From Solenopsis invicta (taxonomy: Eukaryota > Arthropoda > Insecta > Hymenoptera > Formicidae): DNA of 64,000 nt. Shown one piece after another: positions 24,540 to 37,844 of the stretch; the first letter of the stretch is position 1; every line of letters starts with the position of its first letter. The stretch lies in the NCBI RefSeq assembly GCF_016802725.1, contig NC_052679.1, positions 558,001-622,000 of the forward strand, in the 5' to 3' direction. The notes below the pieces were generated by a model that did no database searches, was not told the DNA's origin, and worked only from the letters and a program-made list of their open reading frames with translations. A program made the position numbers and the translations under genes.

Positions 24540-27500
24540 CTTTTTCGTGTTACAACCCTTTCTATGACGTGTTTCATTTACGTCGACGAGAATCACGAGG
24601 ATCATCACCATCTCTTCGCAGGTATGAGATATGTATTTTTTTTAAAAAGAACATATTGTCATAATGATTTCACACAAATCGATCAGATGAAGTGTAAAAT
24701 GAACGAGCAATTTTGTCACGAGCATAAATACGTGATTAAAACTGCATTAAAAAATCTTGGAACGTATATGCACGTGTAATTCGTATAATCCTATTTTTAG
24801 TTAAATTTAATTTATGTGGAATTCCGAAAGCGCGTTTGATGCATTTTTAACCCTTTATATCTTTTTTTTTTGAAACTAGGTTTTTAGCCTTACGATCCGA
24901 TTTCTCCGCGATAGCCTGCACCGCAATTGAATTTTCCGAAATTTTGTCGAACTAAATTATAAGTTATTTCCCCATTGAAAACTTTGACACTGAATTTTTC
25001 AAAGAGATATTAGTTTCGTAAATTGAAAAGCGGATTGCGCGGGGAATCCGACGTTTATTTCAACACAAGCGCGCGAGCTGATCCACTTATTCAAAGGTCC
25101 TCTGTCTGCCGCTTTTACGGGGCAATTCCCGTTTTCCCCGTACGAAGCGGCGACAGTACGGCGCGCGTTATCCCGCGAGGGAAAGCGCGACGAGGGCGCG
25201 AGAGAGCGGCATCACGAAGTAAATCGCATAAAGCGTAAATGCATCGCAGCGAGAAACTAGCAGCATCTTTCCATGGCCTCCTTTTACGCCGATTTTCTCG
25301 CTGCGAAACAGACCTCTTTTCGAGTACGTCCTAAAAATTCCTTAGTCTTTTTATTTTCTCGTCGTCGTGTCCTCATGGCTTTTTTCGCCGTTAAATGCAC
25401 GGAATTGCCACTGCGGACGAACGACACAAGTTAGCACGTAGAGAACTTTCCATTCTCAGATCGTGCCTGTTTCTAACAACTTTTTGGTCAAATCTGGATA
25501 AAGTTTTCCTTACTGCAAAAATTAGTGAAACGTTAGAAAATTTGAATTAAATCTCTCAGTTTCTCCCAAAAAATTAAAAATATCTTTTATCCCTTTCGGC
25601 TAATTTCAACGTTGAATCTTTCTACCGGTTTATAGCGACTCTTTTTTGAATTCAGAATGTTTAAAATAATGAAAACGTTAATAGCGATATATTATGTTAA
25701 TGGTATCGGAGGGAACATTTGGTAGATCCTTCGCGTCTGACGAATGACAGTGAGTTGCGATACGTAAATTTTGTTCTTTTTGCTGGGGTATAGCGCTTTA
25801 ATGTGGCGTATTTCAAGCTGAGCACATAATTGGCCATTGAAGATGCAAAGTGCACCGTCTGCCATTCGCGTGCACTATCCCCCTGTGCCCCGCTATTGTC
25901 GATTTGCGTTTATGCGCCCTTTCTCTATTCTACCGAACGATGGCGGATAAAAATACGCGGTGGATAAAAGCGCAATAGTTCCGTATAACCGGCGGCAACA
26001 CGACAGACACAAATCCATATACTCAGCGTACATTCAGCTTAAGTGCGGCCGTTAGCTATCGAGCTTTAACCGTCTGATAAAAATAACACGTGCATTTAGT
26101 ACTAGCATGATGCGACTCGGATGGAAATCGGAAAAATACGGAAAAGCAATTCTGGTGTTTCTCGAGTCGTAAAAATCAATGCGATTGCGACCCCGATGTT
26201 TGAGAACTTCGAATTTTGTATCAAAAAACGCACAATCCCTCCTCACTTACGTTTTATTTCACGTTCAAAATTGCGTGCTGGGGATTTTTTATCAGAATAA
26301 ATTTGTCTGTATAGCAGAAAGTTAAAACGAAAAATGTTCATCCGTTCGATAATTTACCCGAAGGATAAAAGGGATCAGGACCGCCCTGCGGCGAACGTTC
26401 CGAGTCACACGTGACGCCGGGCGGACCGACCCTTTCGAGAGGGAGTTAGCGGAATAAGTCGTGCGGGGATCAGGATCAAACTCAAACAACGAATTTGGAA
26501 GGTTCGGGCGAGAGTTTAATCCTTCGAGCGATTACGGGTTAAGATATACCGCGGCGCATTGGCTCACTCTTATATGTATCTGGACCCTCGGATGTCGCCC
26601 CGACGCGGCACGGGCGCGGCGCCGCCGTTACAACCACCTCGAACTGAAACTTTTATGATTTCACGTTTGGCCGCGTACGTTTAAGTTTGCGCGCACAAAC
26701 TCAGTCAGCAACCAGTCACGAATGCCTGGTACATTTACATGCACAAAACTCTTCGTGTAACTTCCATTTCGTCGCGAGTCGTTCTCGCGGAAAGTGCGAG
26801 CGCCGTTTGAAATTCATCTCGGCGTTAAGGAGCGGAGTATTTCCAACATGATATTTGTAGAGAAGTGGCCAACTCGTGATTTTTCCGTGAAACGGATTCT
26901 AAACACTTTTCTCATTCTTATGCGCTTAATTTGGTGAAACTTGCGATATTTTGAGGGAAGAAAGAAAGAAAGAAAGAGCTCTCGTGTGTGCGCAGGAAGT
27001 TCATAGAAGCCGGTATTCATGGTATTCTGAAAAAAAAATGCATTCTTATTCAACGTACGATTGCCACAAAGGCGTCATCAAATGCCGCGAGCTTTTCCAC
27101 GTCGAAGCGAAATCCCGCAAGATCCGGTGGCTGCGTATAAATCATCTTTACAACAGCGGGCCGCGAATAAAAACTTTGTTAAACGGCGCGGGCATAAATC
27201 ACCGGCAGAGGAGGAAGTCGGCGAAGTTTTACCTCAAAACCGGCTAAAGATAATGCATAATACGCGAAGGCACGTTGCGCGCAAGAACGCTAATTGGTAG
27301 CTACGCGGCGGTTTATCAATCTCCGTTGCGACGCGAGCGCAATCAGCGAGCGAGTCCGCGGCTTCGCCTCGCCTCGCTCGCGAAAAGATCTTGAAATCTT
27401 GATGCGAGATTTACGGGATGACCGATGTAATTTGTTTCCATTCGATCCTGTTCGTGGAAGAACGCGCGCAGCTCTCCTAATTTCTTTTATCCCGGGGGGA

Positions 27501-30500
27501 GATCGCGAGATCCTAAGCAGTGTACAAGTGTCACGCTGAATCCCAGCGTCGACAACTGAAACGGTCTCTCGAGAACGCGTTCAACGTGAGAAATCGCGCG
27601 AAATAACGAGTCAGGGGACACGTGAGCTTCTCTGACAATTGATCACAACCAATACTTCTCAATATAAAATGAAATGTGGTAACAAACATGATATGTAGCT
27701 GCAAAAACGTATTGAAAATTCATTATTTGTATCGGAAATTATTGATAGTAATATATGGTAAATTAATGTATTAATAATGATAAATTGGTAATATTTAACA
27801 AATAATTACAAGCGCGTATTATTTTCAAATGGTTTATCGTTACTAGGTAATTTATTATTTCTAGAGATGACTTATTATCTCCGATAAATTGACGCTGCTA
27901 CAAATTTGATTTTTCTATACAATTTATTTCTAATCAGTTTGATATGTCAAAGTTCTGTTATTTGATAGTTAACTCTAAAGTATCTAAGGGCAAGTAATTG
28001 TTATTTTTCTAAATTTAATACTTCTCTCATTGTTACTGCGAGAGTCGCGTATAACGTAAAACATAATTTTATTAAATTTGTTATTATATTACAGGATATA
28101 TTAATAATACTATATGCAGATAAACAATGCACATATAACCATCTATCCATTTAAATTGTGCCAATTAGCTGAATGGTTAATAATTGAAATCAAATATTCC
28201 TGTAACACAACATAAAACATTTACATGTAATCGATATTATTTCAATCCCCATCTATTTTGTGAACTCTCGGAATTTTCAGTGATTATAAAAGTACAAAGA
28301 AAATCCGCTTTAACATATGTATCCCGATTTTCAATAAGAGAGCTGCTAATGAGCAGATATAAATAAAGAGGAGCAATCAACAATTATAAAAAGATTCTGA
28401 AATTAGAAGTTCTTCGAGAATTAGGGGAATATTTCGCATAATACATTTCTGTCAATCGCGTTTATTCTTTTTTTTTCGTTGAATGATGTAGACAATTAAG
28501 TACTAAACAGCTCCATTTTCATCTATCACGCGTATTCGCGAAAGAGAGTAGCAATCTACCCTGCCAAAATAAATTACCAAGCATCTCTCGAACGCTATCG
28601 GAAAAGCCTCAGGCTTCATTATCGTTCGTCCTCGGCGTGTATTGTAGTCTTTCGTTGAATTCTTAGAGAACTCGTCGAGTTGACCGAGGGATCCTCGTTA
28701 CGGTTATTTACCAAAGACCGGTACTGATTAATTCCAAACCGTTCTCCTCGTCCCTCACCCACTAGTGAATTCTGTACGGACGCTGTATGCGGCCGCGGCC
28801 CCATCCTAGATCCCTACTCACTGGTTTTCGTCCATTCGGTATTTGCGGTCGATAGACTCAAAGCTACACTTGCCTGTTTGCTACCAAATATTGCCGACAA
28901 ATAAGATGTAAAGGATGCTCCAGGGAAAATTTTGAAAGGGCTTCGGTGCCTGGTTTATGTGAAACTTGATATAAATGTTTGTAATCAATAAGAAAAATCC
29001 TAATCAATTGTTTTCTTTTTTCTTGAATAAAGTATAAATACCTAAATGGGACAGTGTCATATAAAAGTAAATCGACTAAATGCGATAATATTGCATAGAT
29101 ATATGCACACTCTTATTTCTGTGTTAGTTGGAGGAAAATAATTGTAAGGAAACGATAGGCAATTCCATAAGTTACTTATAAACCACATACCGGAAACCGT
29201 ATATCTACATTTTATAATTTGTTAAGGAACTTGTTTTTGTATATTAATCGGTTACAGAAGTACTACGATTTCCGATTTTCATGCACGTTCGATTTGGTAA
29301 AGTAAAAGATTACTAAATTTTAGCGTTTGTTAGCAATGGGTTTCGACAAATTTTTAAAGAGTTTTAGAGACTTTTTCGGAACTTTACGTAATGCGCTTCT
29401 ACAAATGTTTGAATAAGGAGATGACTAATCTTTGGTTCCATAAATTTCACTAAATTTTTAATATATTACACTCTTCCCTCATTAGTACGTGACAAAATAA
29501 CTTGTCTATTACGTAATAATTTTGAAGAAAACATTGTAATTTTCCGAGATGTAATATACCGAGTTCATAAAAGTAAACATACAGACAAGATAAGCAGTTA
29601 GAATGCTAGACATCTCGAGTTCAAAACCCGCTGCTTCTCAACTTTTTATTTTTTCTTTACACAGCTTTTTTAAAATTAAATATGCAATTATAGTTAAAAT
29701 TATTTGCTTATATTTTTTACTAATTATAAAGACAATAATTTATTATTCAATTTATTATTTAATTCATATGAAAAATTATATTAAATTATTGAAGCTTATT
29801 TATGTATTATACAAAATATTTAAATTTAGTATAATATATTAATTAAAATTTATAATATATATTTGTTAATTTTAATTTTTGGAAAAAATCCTTTAATTTC
29901 TAATTTTAAAAATTTTAGTTTTAATTGTTAATTAAATTTTATATATTGAGATAAAAAAAATTTTTATTTAACTTGAATTTTAAAAATCTGTTGTACTTCT
30001 ATTTTTAAACATTTTTTTTAATTTATAATTTTTGTGAGTAAATTAATACGTTATACTTCTATATCATACATTTGTATCAAATAAATTAAAAATGTTTTGG
30101 GACTTTTTACGTTTCTTTTATTTTACTGTTTTTTTTTACTATTATGTGTTAAAAAAATACATAGCGTAAGGAAATAATTTGCGAGCGTTTACAATATTCA
30201 AATATTTTGAAAATATCTATGTAAATGTACGGAAATTAAAAAAGTTATATAAAACATTCGACAAATTGCTCGTTTAAGTACGAAAGGGCGAGATAGAGAT
30301 GTTGCGTTTTTCAACAAACTTAAAACCAATCTGTTCTTATTTTTTTTTTATGAAACTTTAATTGGTGATCATTTTTCTTCGTTTCTTTCTAATGTACTAC
30401 GTGAAATACTATAAGTAAACACACTTCCAAATTAAATTTCTAAAACTTTGTATCTCATTACTTTTCAGTAAGATTGAACGCATCTTGAAATTTATTAGAC

Positions 30501-30860
30501 AGGATTTTATTATTTTTGATCGTCGATTCTGGATTATTAAATAATTCGCGATTGTTTCAATTATTATTAAGCAAGTCTATTCTATCCTAAAATCTATCCT
30601 AAAATGCTTAAAAATGCATTTATTGATTGGTCAATATTACACATCGATTTCAACAAATTCTGTTGATACAGGTGGTAACAATTTGGAACATATTGAAAAC
30701 CAAATGGACATAGTGGCGACATTTATTAGCGTTGCAACAAAACTTGTTTTGCTGTTGTACCGACAGTTTTCAGTGATATCATTGCTCGTTTAGTTAGAGA
30801 CCGTACTATCAAAGTCTGATCATGAAACAATCCGTTTTGCCCACTTCCAAAAGAGAAAAT
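24540..30860. other. Intergenic, no gene recognised
   Basis: About 24.5-27.6 kb has several CpG-rich patches with chance open frames (about 25020-25330, 26340-26680, 27060-27540) and a short GAAA run near 26960. From 27.6 kb on it is AT-rich. A tRNA-like relic is at 29588. No protein family recognised in any frame. Confidence 0.5.
29588..29636 (+). other. tRNA-like or SINE-type relic
   Basis: AAGCAGTTAGAATGCTAGACA resembles a degenerate A-box region, and CGAGTTCAAAACCCGCTGC resembles a tRNA B box with acceptor-side sequence. The segment is too short and mismatched for a working tRNA. An AT-rich tail follows, as in tRNA-derived SINEs. Confidence 0.25.
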
Positions 30861-30863
30861 CAT

Positions 30864-31012
30864 AAGCCGGTATTCATAGTCGATTCTTATATTTAAGATC
30901 GTCTTAAGTATCATCTTAAGATGTCATCAATTAATCAGAGAGCCGTATTAGCATCTTAAAACGTTATTTAAGACAATCTTGAAATAAAAATTAACTATGA
31001 CTATTGGTCATA
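30864..31012. mobile_element. Short MITE sharing ends with the large element at 31090-33910
   Basis: The left end GGTATTCATAGTCGATTCTT and the right end (reverse complement AATAGTCATAGTTAATTTTT) form arms of about 45 bases that include TTTAAGATCGTCTTAAG. The left end closely matches 31241-31290 and the inverted copy near 33790-33845, so this is a small relative beside the large element. Confidence 0.6.
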
Positions 31013-32908
31013 GAGAAAGAAATAAGAAAAAAATAGAAATGAAAGAGAATGAGAAAGTCTCCTGCATCAGAGGAACCTGAAAGCGACCATACCGACATTT
31101 TTCCTATAACGTTTGAATTCTCGACACACTAACTACTCACATCCATTTTGGCCAAATTGTGAACTAAAATCACATCCATTTTGTGATATTGCCGATAAAA
31201 ATGGTTGAATGGTTCTGTGCTAAAGTTATGTAGTTGGGATAGGCTGGTATTTATAGTCGATTTTTATATTTAAGACCATCTTAAGTATCATATATAAGAA
31301 TGATTAAAATATATAATAATAAAAAAATTGATTTCTGACTCATCGACTCGATGTGCAACGAGCGGAGTTAATCAACCACAAAACTACGGTGATTACTGTA
31401 ACACAAACATAAAATTAAAAAATTAAAACTGCGCTCAAAATCAATAAGTTTAAAATTTATTTCTTATATACCCAGAGAAAAATTTTTTTAAGAAAAATTT
31501 TGTTGAGAAATAATTTTGAGAAAGAATTTGTTTGACTTAAAAAAATTTATGCACTACTACACGGTTAAAGAAAAATTTCTTTGACTTAAAGAAATTTTTT
31601 GATTGTTTCTTTTATTACAATAGAATTAAAGAAATAATTTGGTTGTGCAACACAAATTTTATTTAAATAAAAAAAATTTATTTTTAAAACCACAGCAACA
31701 ACTAATACTTTTTATATTTCTATTAATACTTCCTTTAAATTAAATAATTATTTGTTTAAATAAAACAAATAATTTAAACAAATAATTTATTTACTTTTAG
31801 AAAGACTAATAACATCATTTTCTGAAATTAAATAAATTTTTATTTTCTTTAAAGGTATTTTCAATTCAACTTAAAGCAGCCAAGTTAAAAAAACGATTTC
31901 ATCAATTTAAACGTAACTTTTTTCTGAATGTGTATATAATTTTATATTAATTTTCTTTTTTTAAGTAGCTTTTTTTTAATTTATTTGATAACATCAAAAG
32001 AAAAGTAAAAAGATTATTAAATAAAAAATTATATTTACCCCAAAGTTGCTCCGCTGGGGCTCGATGCCTCTCCCAGACCTCCCTTCCTCTCAGAGTCCCC
32101 CAGGTTGTCTTCTTCCTCTCGTTGCACACGCGGAACATTCGCGAATAATATACTAAATTTGTATGACACTCACTCGTGAAAACACCGATTAATTACACGG
32201 TAAAAAATAAACGATCGCGAGGTACTTCGTACAGCACTTCCGACGGCCACGTCACAATCACAGAATACTTTATTGTTATATATTACAACGGAAAAAATCA
32301 AAGCATCATCATACGCGCGCGAATAAGCTATGAATCTATTTGACGTTGCGATCTGTGATCGTTTGTTAATAAATCAAAGACGGAGCCGGCGGGTTTAACT
32401 TAAAACCATATAATACGACGTGATTAATAAAGCAGAATTAATAATTGTAACGCGACGGACTATTCGAAAACAAAAGTACATGATGCAGTTAATATTTCGC
32501 GAGGTAACACACGGAGCAACTAGCACTGCTAGTTTCTCGCTCGAGTTTTCGAACGCGAATGATAGCGCGGTGACCTTGCGTAAACACATCGTGCTGTACA
32601 CAAAAGCAACGAATTCCAAAGCCGCGTGTCAGCCAAATTCTTCGAATGTCTAAACTATTTACGGATTGTTTACGAAGTTACTTGGATACAAATAGGTATG
32701 CGTCAAATCTCAAAATCTTTTACAAACTTTGCAAAGCTCCACGGCGTGAAATAAAAATTGCACGGAAACGCGGTTTACAGCATTCGAAAGCGCGAATCTT
32801 TATCTTTAATTTGCGTATTTATTGAGCGCTGTACAATTTTTTTATCACCGAGTTATTCAACACTGAAGCAACAATAGTCTCGCGTAGCGAGAGAGACTCC
32901 GCATTATG

Positions 32909-33123
32909 CGCCACGTCGTCTCTGTTAAATGCCTCACTCGGGTCGTTGACCGCGCACGGTGCGGCACGCCGCGCGTCGTCCCCCACTCTTCTCGGCCACG
33001 TGCGCCTCGAGTAGTGCGAATGACCGAGCGAGAAGAGTGGGGGGACTGGCTAGACGTCACGCGGCGTGCCGTACCGTACGCGGTCAATGATCCGAATGGG
33101 GCGTTTAACAGACGACGCGGCGT
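32909..33123. repeat. GC-rich hairpin inside the large inverted-repeat element
   Basis: The arms 32909-33000 and 33030-33123 pair with few mismatches. Landmarks are GTCGTCT-TGTTAAA, TTGACCGCG, ACGGCACGCCGCG and CCCCCACTCTTCTC with their complements. The base composition is sharply GC-rich against AT-rich surroundings, so it looks like a different element nested in, or captured by, the host element. Confidence 0.65.
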
Positions 33124-33750
33124 GCTGGTAAGGCGAAATCTCGCGTAAAATTACTAAATAAAATTCTATACACATTCAGAGAAATGTTACGTTTAAATTG
33201 ATAAAATCGTTTTTTTAACTTGGTAGCTTTAAGTTGAATTGAAAATACCTTTGAAAAAAATAAAGTTTATTTGACTTCAGGAAATGACGTTATTAGTCTT
33301 TTTAAAAGTAAATAAATTATTTGTTTAAATTAAACAAATAATTATTTAATTCAAAGAAAGTATTAATAGAAATGTAAAAAATAATTTACTTGTTGCTGTT
33401 TTAAAAATAAATTTCTTTTATTTAAATAAAATTGTGTTGCACAACTAAATTATTTCTTTAATTCTAATAAAAGAAGCAATCAAAAAATTTCTTCAAGTCA
33501 AAGAAATTTTTTTGTAACCATATAGCAGTGTACGAATTTTTTTAAGTCAAACTAATATTTTTTTACTCAAAGAGAAACCTTTCTGTGGGTGTATAAGAAA
33601 TAATTTTTAAACTTATTGATTTTGAGCACAGTTTTAATTTTTTAATTTTATGTTTGTGTTACAGTAATCACCGTATTTTCGTGTCTGATTAACTCCGCTT
33701 GTTGTGCATCGGGTCGGTAAGTCAGAAATCAAATTTGTTATTATATTTTA

Positions 33751-33756
<6 letters not shown>

Positions 33757-33794
<38 letters not shown>
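33757..33794. repeat. (TA)n microsatellite
   Basis: TA run inside the right arm of the large inverted-repeat element. The matching place in the left arm has only a short TATAT, so it expanded after insertion. Confidence 0.9.
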
Positions 33795-33795
<1 letters not shown>

Positions 33796-34422
33796 GATAC
33801 TTTAGATGGTTTTAAATATCAAAATTGACTATGAATACCAGCCTATTCCTACTACATAATTTTAGCTCAAATTGGAAATTCGAGCGTTATAGGAAAAATG
33901 CCGTCACTCTTAGGTTCTTCTCTGCACACAATAATAAAATTTGCCGCGTAACAGAAATTGACGCAGTAGTCAATCAAAATTGAATAACTTTCATTTCTTC
34001 CGCACGACGAAAGATTTAATACCCTGTCACGCCAACTTTTGTCGCGTGGCAAGCTATACAGAAATCAAAAAAATTTGTAACAGTATTTTTGCCTCTTTTG
34101 CTAAATCTTTACACATATATTTAAGACTCTGATCAGACTCTGCAGAATCTCTAGTTTAACTGTTTTCGAGAAGGAGAGAAACTTGAGAACGTATCCGAGT
34201 TTAGATGGAACTCGTTTACTTGCGCCTCTATGTGCACAATATGTTGAGCCGAACTATGTAGCTACGAATATTTTCAACCGATAACGTTTCCATGAAAATC
34301 GATTTTAATGTTACGTATTTTATTTGATTCTGTTCCATGCTATGCTCAAAATATAATGTTTCTAATAACGCATTATAAAAATAAATAAAAATTAGAGTAA
34401 TTAATTATTAATTTATTTGTGT

Positions 34423-34919
34423 CCCAGATAGCACACAATATTTATGATAAATATTAATAAATATTTATCATAAATATTTTTTATATATATTATAGAAATA
34501 TTTTATACATATTTTATATATATGACGGAAAAAGATTATAAAAATTTTTATCAAAAATATTATTAAAATATTTTCTAAAACATTGGTCGCGACTTGGATA
34601 GGTGACCGCTTCGGAATTTCCGAAAAAAATTCCTAAGATGAAATTTTTTTGCGAAAATTGTTTTTTAAAATATAGAAATATTGTTTTACTCATTGGGATT
34701 ATGTAGTGTAATATAATTTATGCGGATATTTCAAACATTTTCAAAATAATTATCATAAATCATAAATATTTTTGAAACATTTATGATAAATATTTATGAT
34801 CAGTCCAATCTACGGCCATAAAAACATTTATTAAATGTTTTGATAAATGTTTATAAAGATTAAAATAAATATTATAAATATTTAGTAAATATTTTATAAA
34901 TATTTTGTGCTATCTGTGG
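34423..34919. mobile_element. MITE with CCCAGATAGCACA ends
   Basis: The left end CCCAGATAGCACACAATATTT pairs with the right end AATATTTTGTGCTATCTGTGG. The interior of about 500 bases consists largely of repeated ATAAATATTTAT-like palindromes with no coding capacity. Confidence 0.6.
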
Positions 34920-37844
34920 TAAAATAATTTAAACTTAAAAAGATATTTAAAATGTTGTCAAGAGTATATTTTTGACAACTTTTTACAATTTATTAATATT
35001 AACCGAAGAATAAGTCAATTTACAGCTAGATCTTGGTGCTAATATTTATTGTGTAATTTTATATACATTTTTTACTTCACAAAACTGTGCGTCAAATAAC
35101 TTTTTAGTCTTAAAACTATTCTAAGTTGAACAAGAAATATCACGATATTAAATTAAAAATATATTTAATAATTACTAATGCTAACAAGCATTTAAATATG
35201 AAATATTTTTCCTGCCTTAACAAATTGTAAAGAATTTGTTGCAAAAAAATAATATTTACTATTTACTATATTAGTAGTATTTCTATACACAAAATTTTTT
35301 GCAAAATACTTATACAGTATAGAAAGATTACAGAAATATTGTATTGCAAAATTGTAAAATTGCAACATTGCAAAAACATGAAATATTTCTCATTGCTGTA
35401 ATATAATTGCAGCAATATAACTCTTACGGAAAAAAGTATTGAGATCTAAATATTTACAATTAGTAATGACAATATTAAATTGGTCAATATTTTTGGTCCA
35501 ACGTTTAGCCACATTATTTTTATTAAATTTTTATATAGGAATAAAAACTATTACACAATGTTCTGTTATTAAATTAGCGCATTAGAAAGATCAGTCATTT
35601 TTATACTTTAACATAATGTTTTCATATTCGGTGATCTCAAAAAATCTGTAATATACAATTTATTATAAATCGATGATATCTTATCTTTTGCATGTGTTAT
35701 GTATAAGTTTTTATATCAAGTCAAATATCATGCAAATAATTGTTTTTTTTTCAGCTACATATAATATTTTTTTGTTTTTTAATTGTAAAGATACAACAAA
35801 TAATTATGTACATTTCAAGATGTAAGTTTAAATAATATCTCACCTGATACTTGAGATTCTAATAATGACTAAATTTAGCCTTATAAATTGAATTAATTTT
35901 TCAATAACTACTTCAATATTTTTATATGCAAAATAATTAAGGAAATTTAATTATGTAAAAAAAATTATACAGTTTTGTTAATTAATATAAAAAAATTGAT
36001 ACAAAAAATGGTACATAAGGTGTACATACATGCATATGTTATTTAAAACTACCGACTTTGAAAACTCAGTAGTTTCTTTTCTCACTATGTATGTATAAAT
36101 TCCTAGTACGATAAATTGCTTTTTTAACGCTATCAACAACTCGTCTTCTAGTAGTTTTGTCTTAGCATTTGCCGGAGTACGTTTGTGCGGTATCGTTTGC
36201 TGGAAAACGAAATTGAACATAGTGCAATATTGGCTTTATTATTCTATTCATTATCATATTTAGCCTAAAGTCAGTCATAATTGTTACTAATAACTAATAT
36301 CATTCAGATGAGTCAGGTTTTAACAATTTGTCCGAAAGAAAACTGTGTGATAAACATGTCTCGCTTACGCTTCTGATAAATACGTAAATATAACATTAAT
36401 AATTTGGCTTTTGATGCAAATCTTCTAACTTTTACAAAGTTTTACTAAATAAGTTTTATTAAATAAAATTAAGTACATTTTTTATAATTTTATCGTATTA
36501 TTTATTATATATATAATTTATAAAATTTAATTCTATTTACATAACTTTCTATTTAAAAAAAATAAAATCTCTATAATAATTTGTTCAATGTTATTTTAAT
36601 GTTGCAACAATATTAATGTAAAAAAAGAAGTATAGATGCAAAATTGAAAATACATTAGCATTTCAACAATCAACATTGTAATATTCAACTTAGTAATATT
36701 CTTTCAATGTTCTGTACTGTATAAGTAACATTTAAATTATTTAATTACTTTTCTTTTGTCTTTCTTTGCTAGTTAATGTAATTTTGTGGAATTAAACATG
36801 TGTACATATATATAAATAAGTAAAACGGTATAAATACAAAAATGGTTTCCTTATATATTTGCTTATTCAATACCAGCCGGTTAAGATAAAAACCGGTTAA
36901 GATAATTAAGAAATTATACTGTGTACAATTCTTATTATGTAACTGAAAATAAAATCCTTGAATAATAATGCCATATTATAATAACATCTAAAGCAATTAC
37001 CTAAGGAGAGTTTTAAGAAAACTTACTCCCGGAACTTAAACCTGATAGCTGATACGACGTAGCTACGATAATTATGATTATAGTTCAAGTAATTTAACAT
37101 TTGCATAAATCGTTAAAGAAACAACAAACAGCAATCAAATCTGAATTCTAATATCTGTCTATATTCAAAGTACAACAATAATCAAAATACAACTTGCAGC
37201 ACAGAAATTTTCTATGTAATTGTAGTCAAATAACACTTTCATCAAACTTTATATCTCAGCTACACGACCAAATTTAACAACAAATACTCTGAAAAATTCT
37301 ACGCTTTGGAAGTCGCCGCGCCTACATATACGCTACACTTAATATTTTCTTCACTAAGAATTGCATAAAAGGCATGCAGTTGTTTATGATCAACGTGACA
37401 ATGCTCTACAACTTTGTATTAACAAAATTTTAACGTTATCCTGAACGAACCGTATTTTAATCTTTCTTATTTGTAACACATTAAAACCAAGCGATCTTTT
37501 TATTCTTAGTACTTTTCGTTTATCTTGTTTTCATCTCAATGGCATACGTTTAGAACGAAGATATATGTTATCCTAAAAATAAAAAGATGTTGAGGATTAT
37601 ACAATGGTATTAAGAATATAGATATTTTGTTGTTAAAGATTATTCACGCGTTCATCTATCCTAAATATTTTTAACAATTAACAAGTTCTTCTTTGTCTTA
37701 TACTTTCTTTGCTCTTTGGACAAAATCGCTGCGGATTTCAGCTACGCTCGTTCTGTAATTAGCAATATTGCAGTAGACATTTGTTCACAGGGCATAAAAA
37801 AAGTCAACTTAATTTTGTGAATTTGATGCATCAATAGTTCAACG
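34920..37844. other. Intergenic, upstream of the Mthl gene
   Basis: Very AT-rich, no gene recognised. The last few hundred bases should contain the promoter and 5' UTR of the Mthl gene, but I see no decisive core-promoter motif. Confidence 0.5.

Larger units (their letters stand above)
31090..33910. mobile_element. Large inverted-repeat element, arms about 0.7-0.8 kb
   Basis: About 31090-31930 is repeated in reverse orientation at about 33170-33910. Landmarks include CATTTTTCCTATAACG at both outer ends, ATAGGCTGGTATT-ATAGTC, TTACTGTAACACAAACATAA, CAATAAGTTTAAAA and TTTAAACGTAAC. The left arm holds a short extra segment near 31120-31215. The unique middle, about 1.2 kb, has no convincing ORF. 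This fits a foldback or non-autonomous TIR transposon. Boundaries are approximate and no transposase is present. Confidence 0.65.

Noticed and set aside
27061..27539. Overlapping open frames in the CpG-rich intergenic patch
   Set aside because: Three frames are open at once, with low-information Arg/Lys-rich peptides and no homology recognised.
32857..33148. Open frames on both strands in the GC-rich palindrome
   Set aside because: Both strands are open because the sequence is a GC-rich inverted repeat; no protein features.
30864..34919. CRISPR-like or satellite array
   Set aside because: The repeats are inverted transposon ends and AT palindromes, without regular spacers or direct-repeat periodicity.
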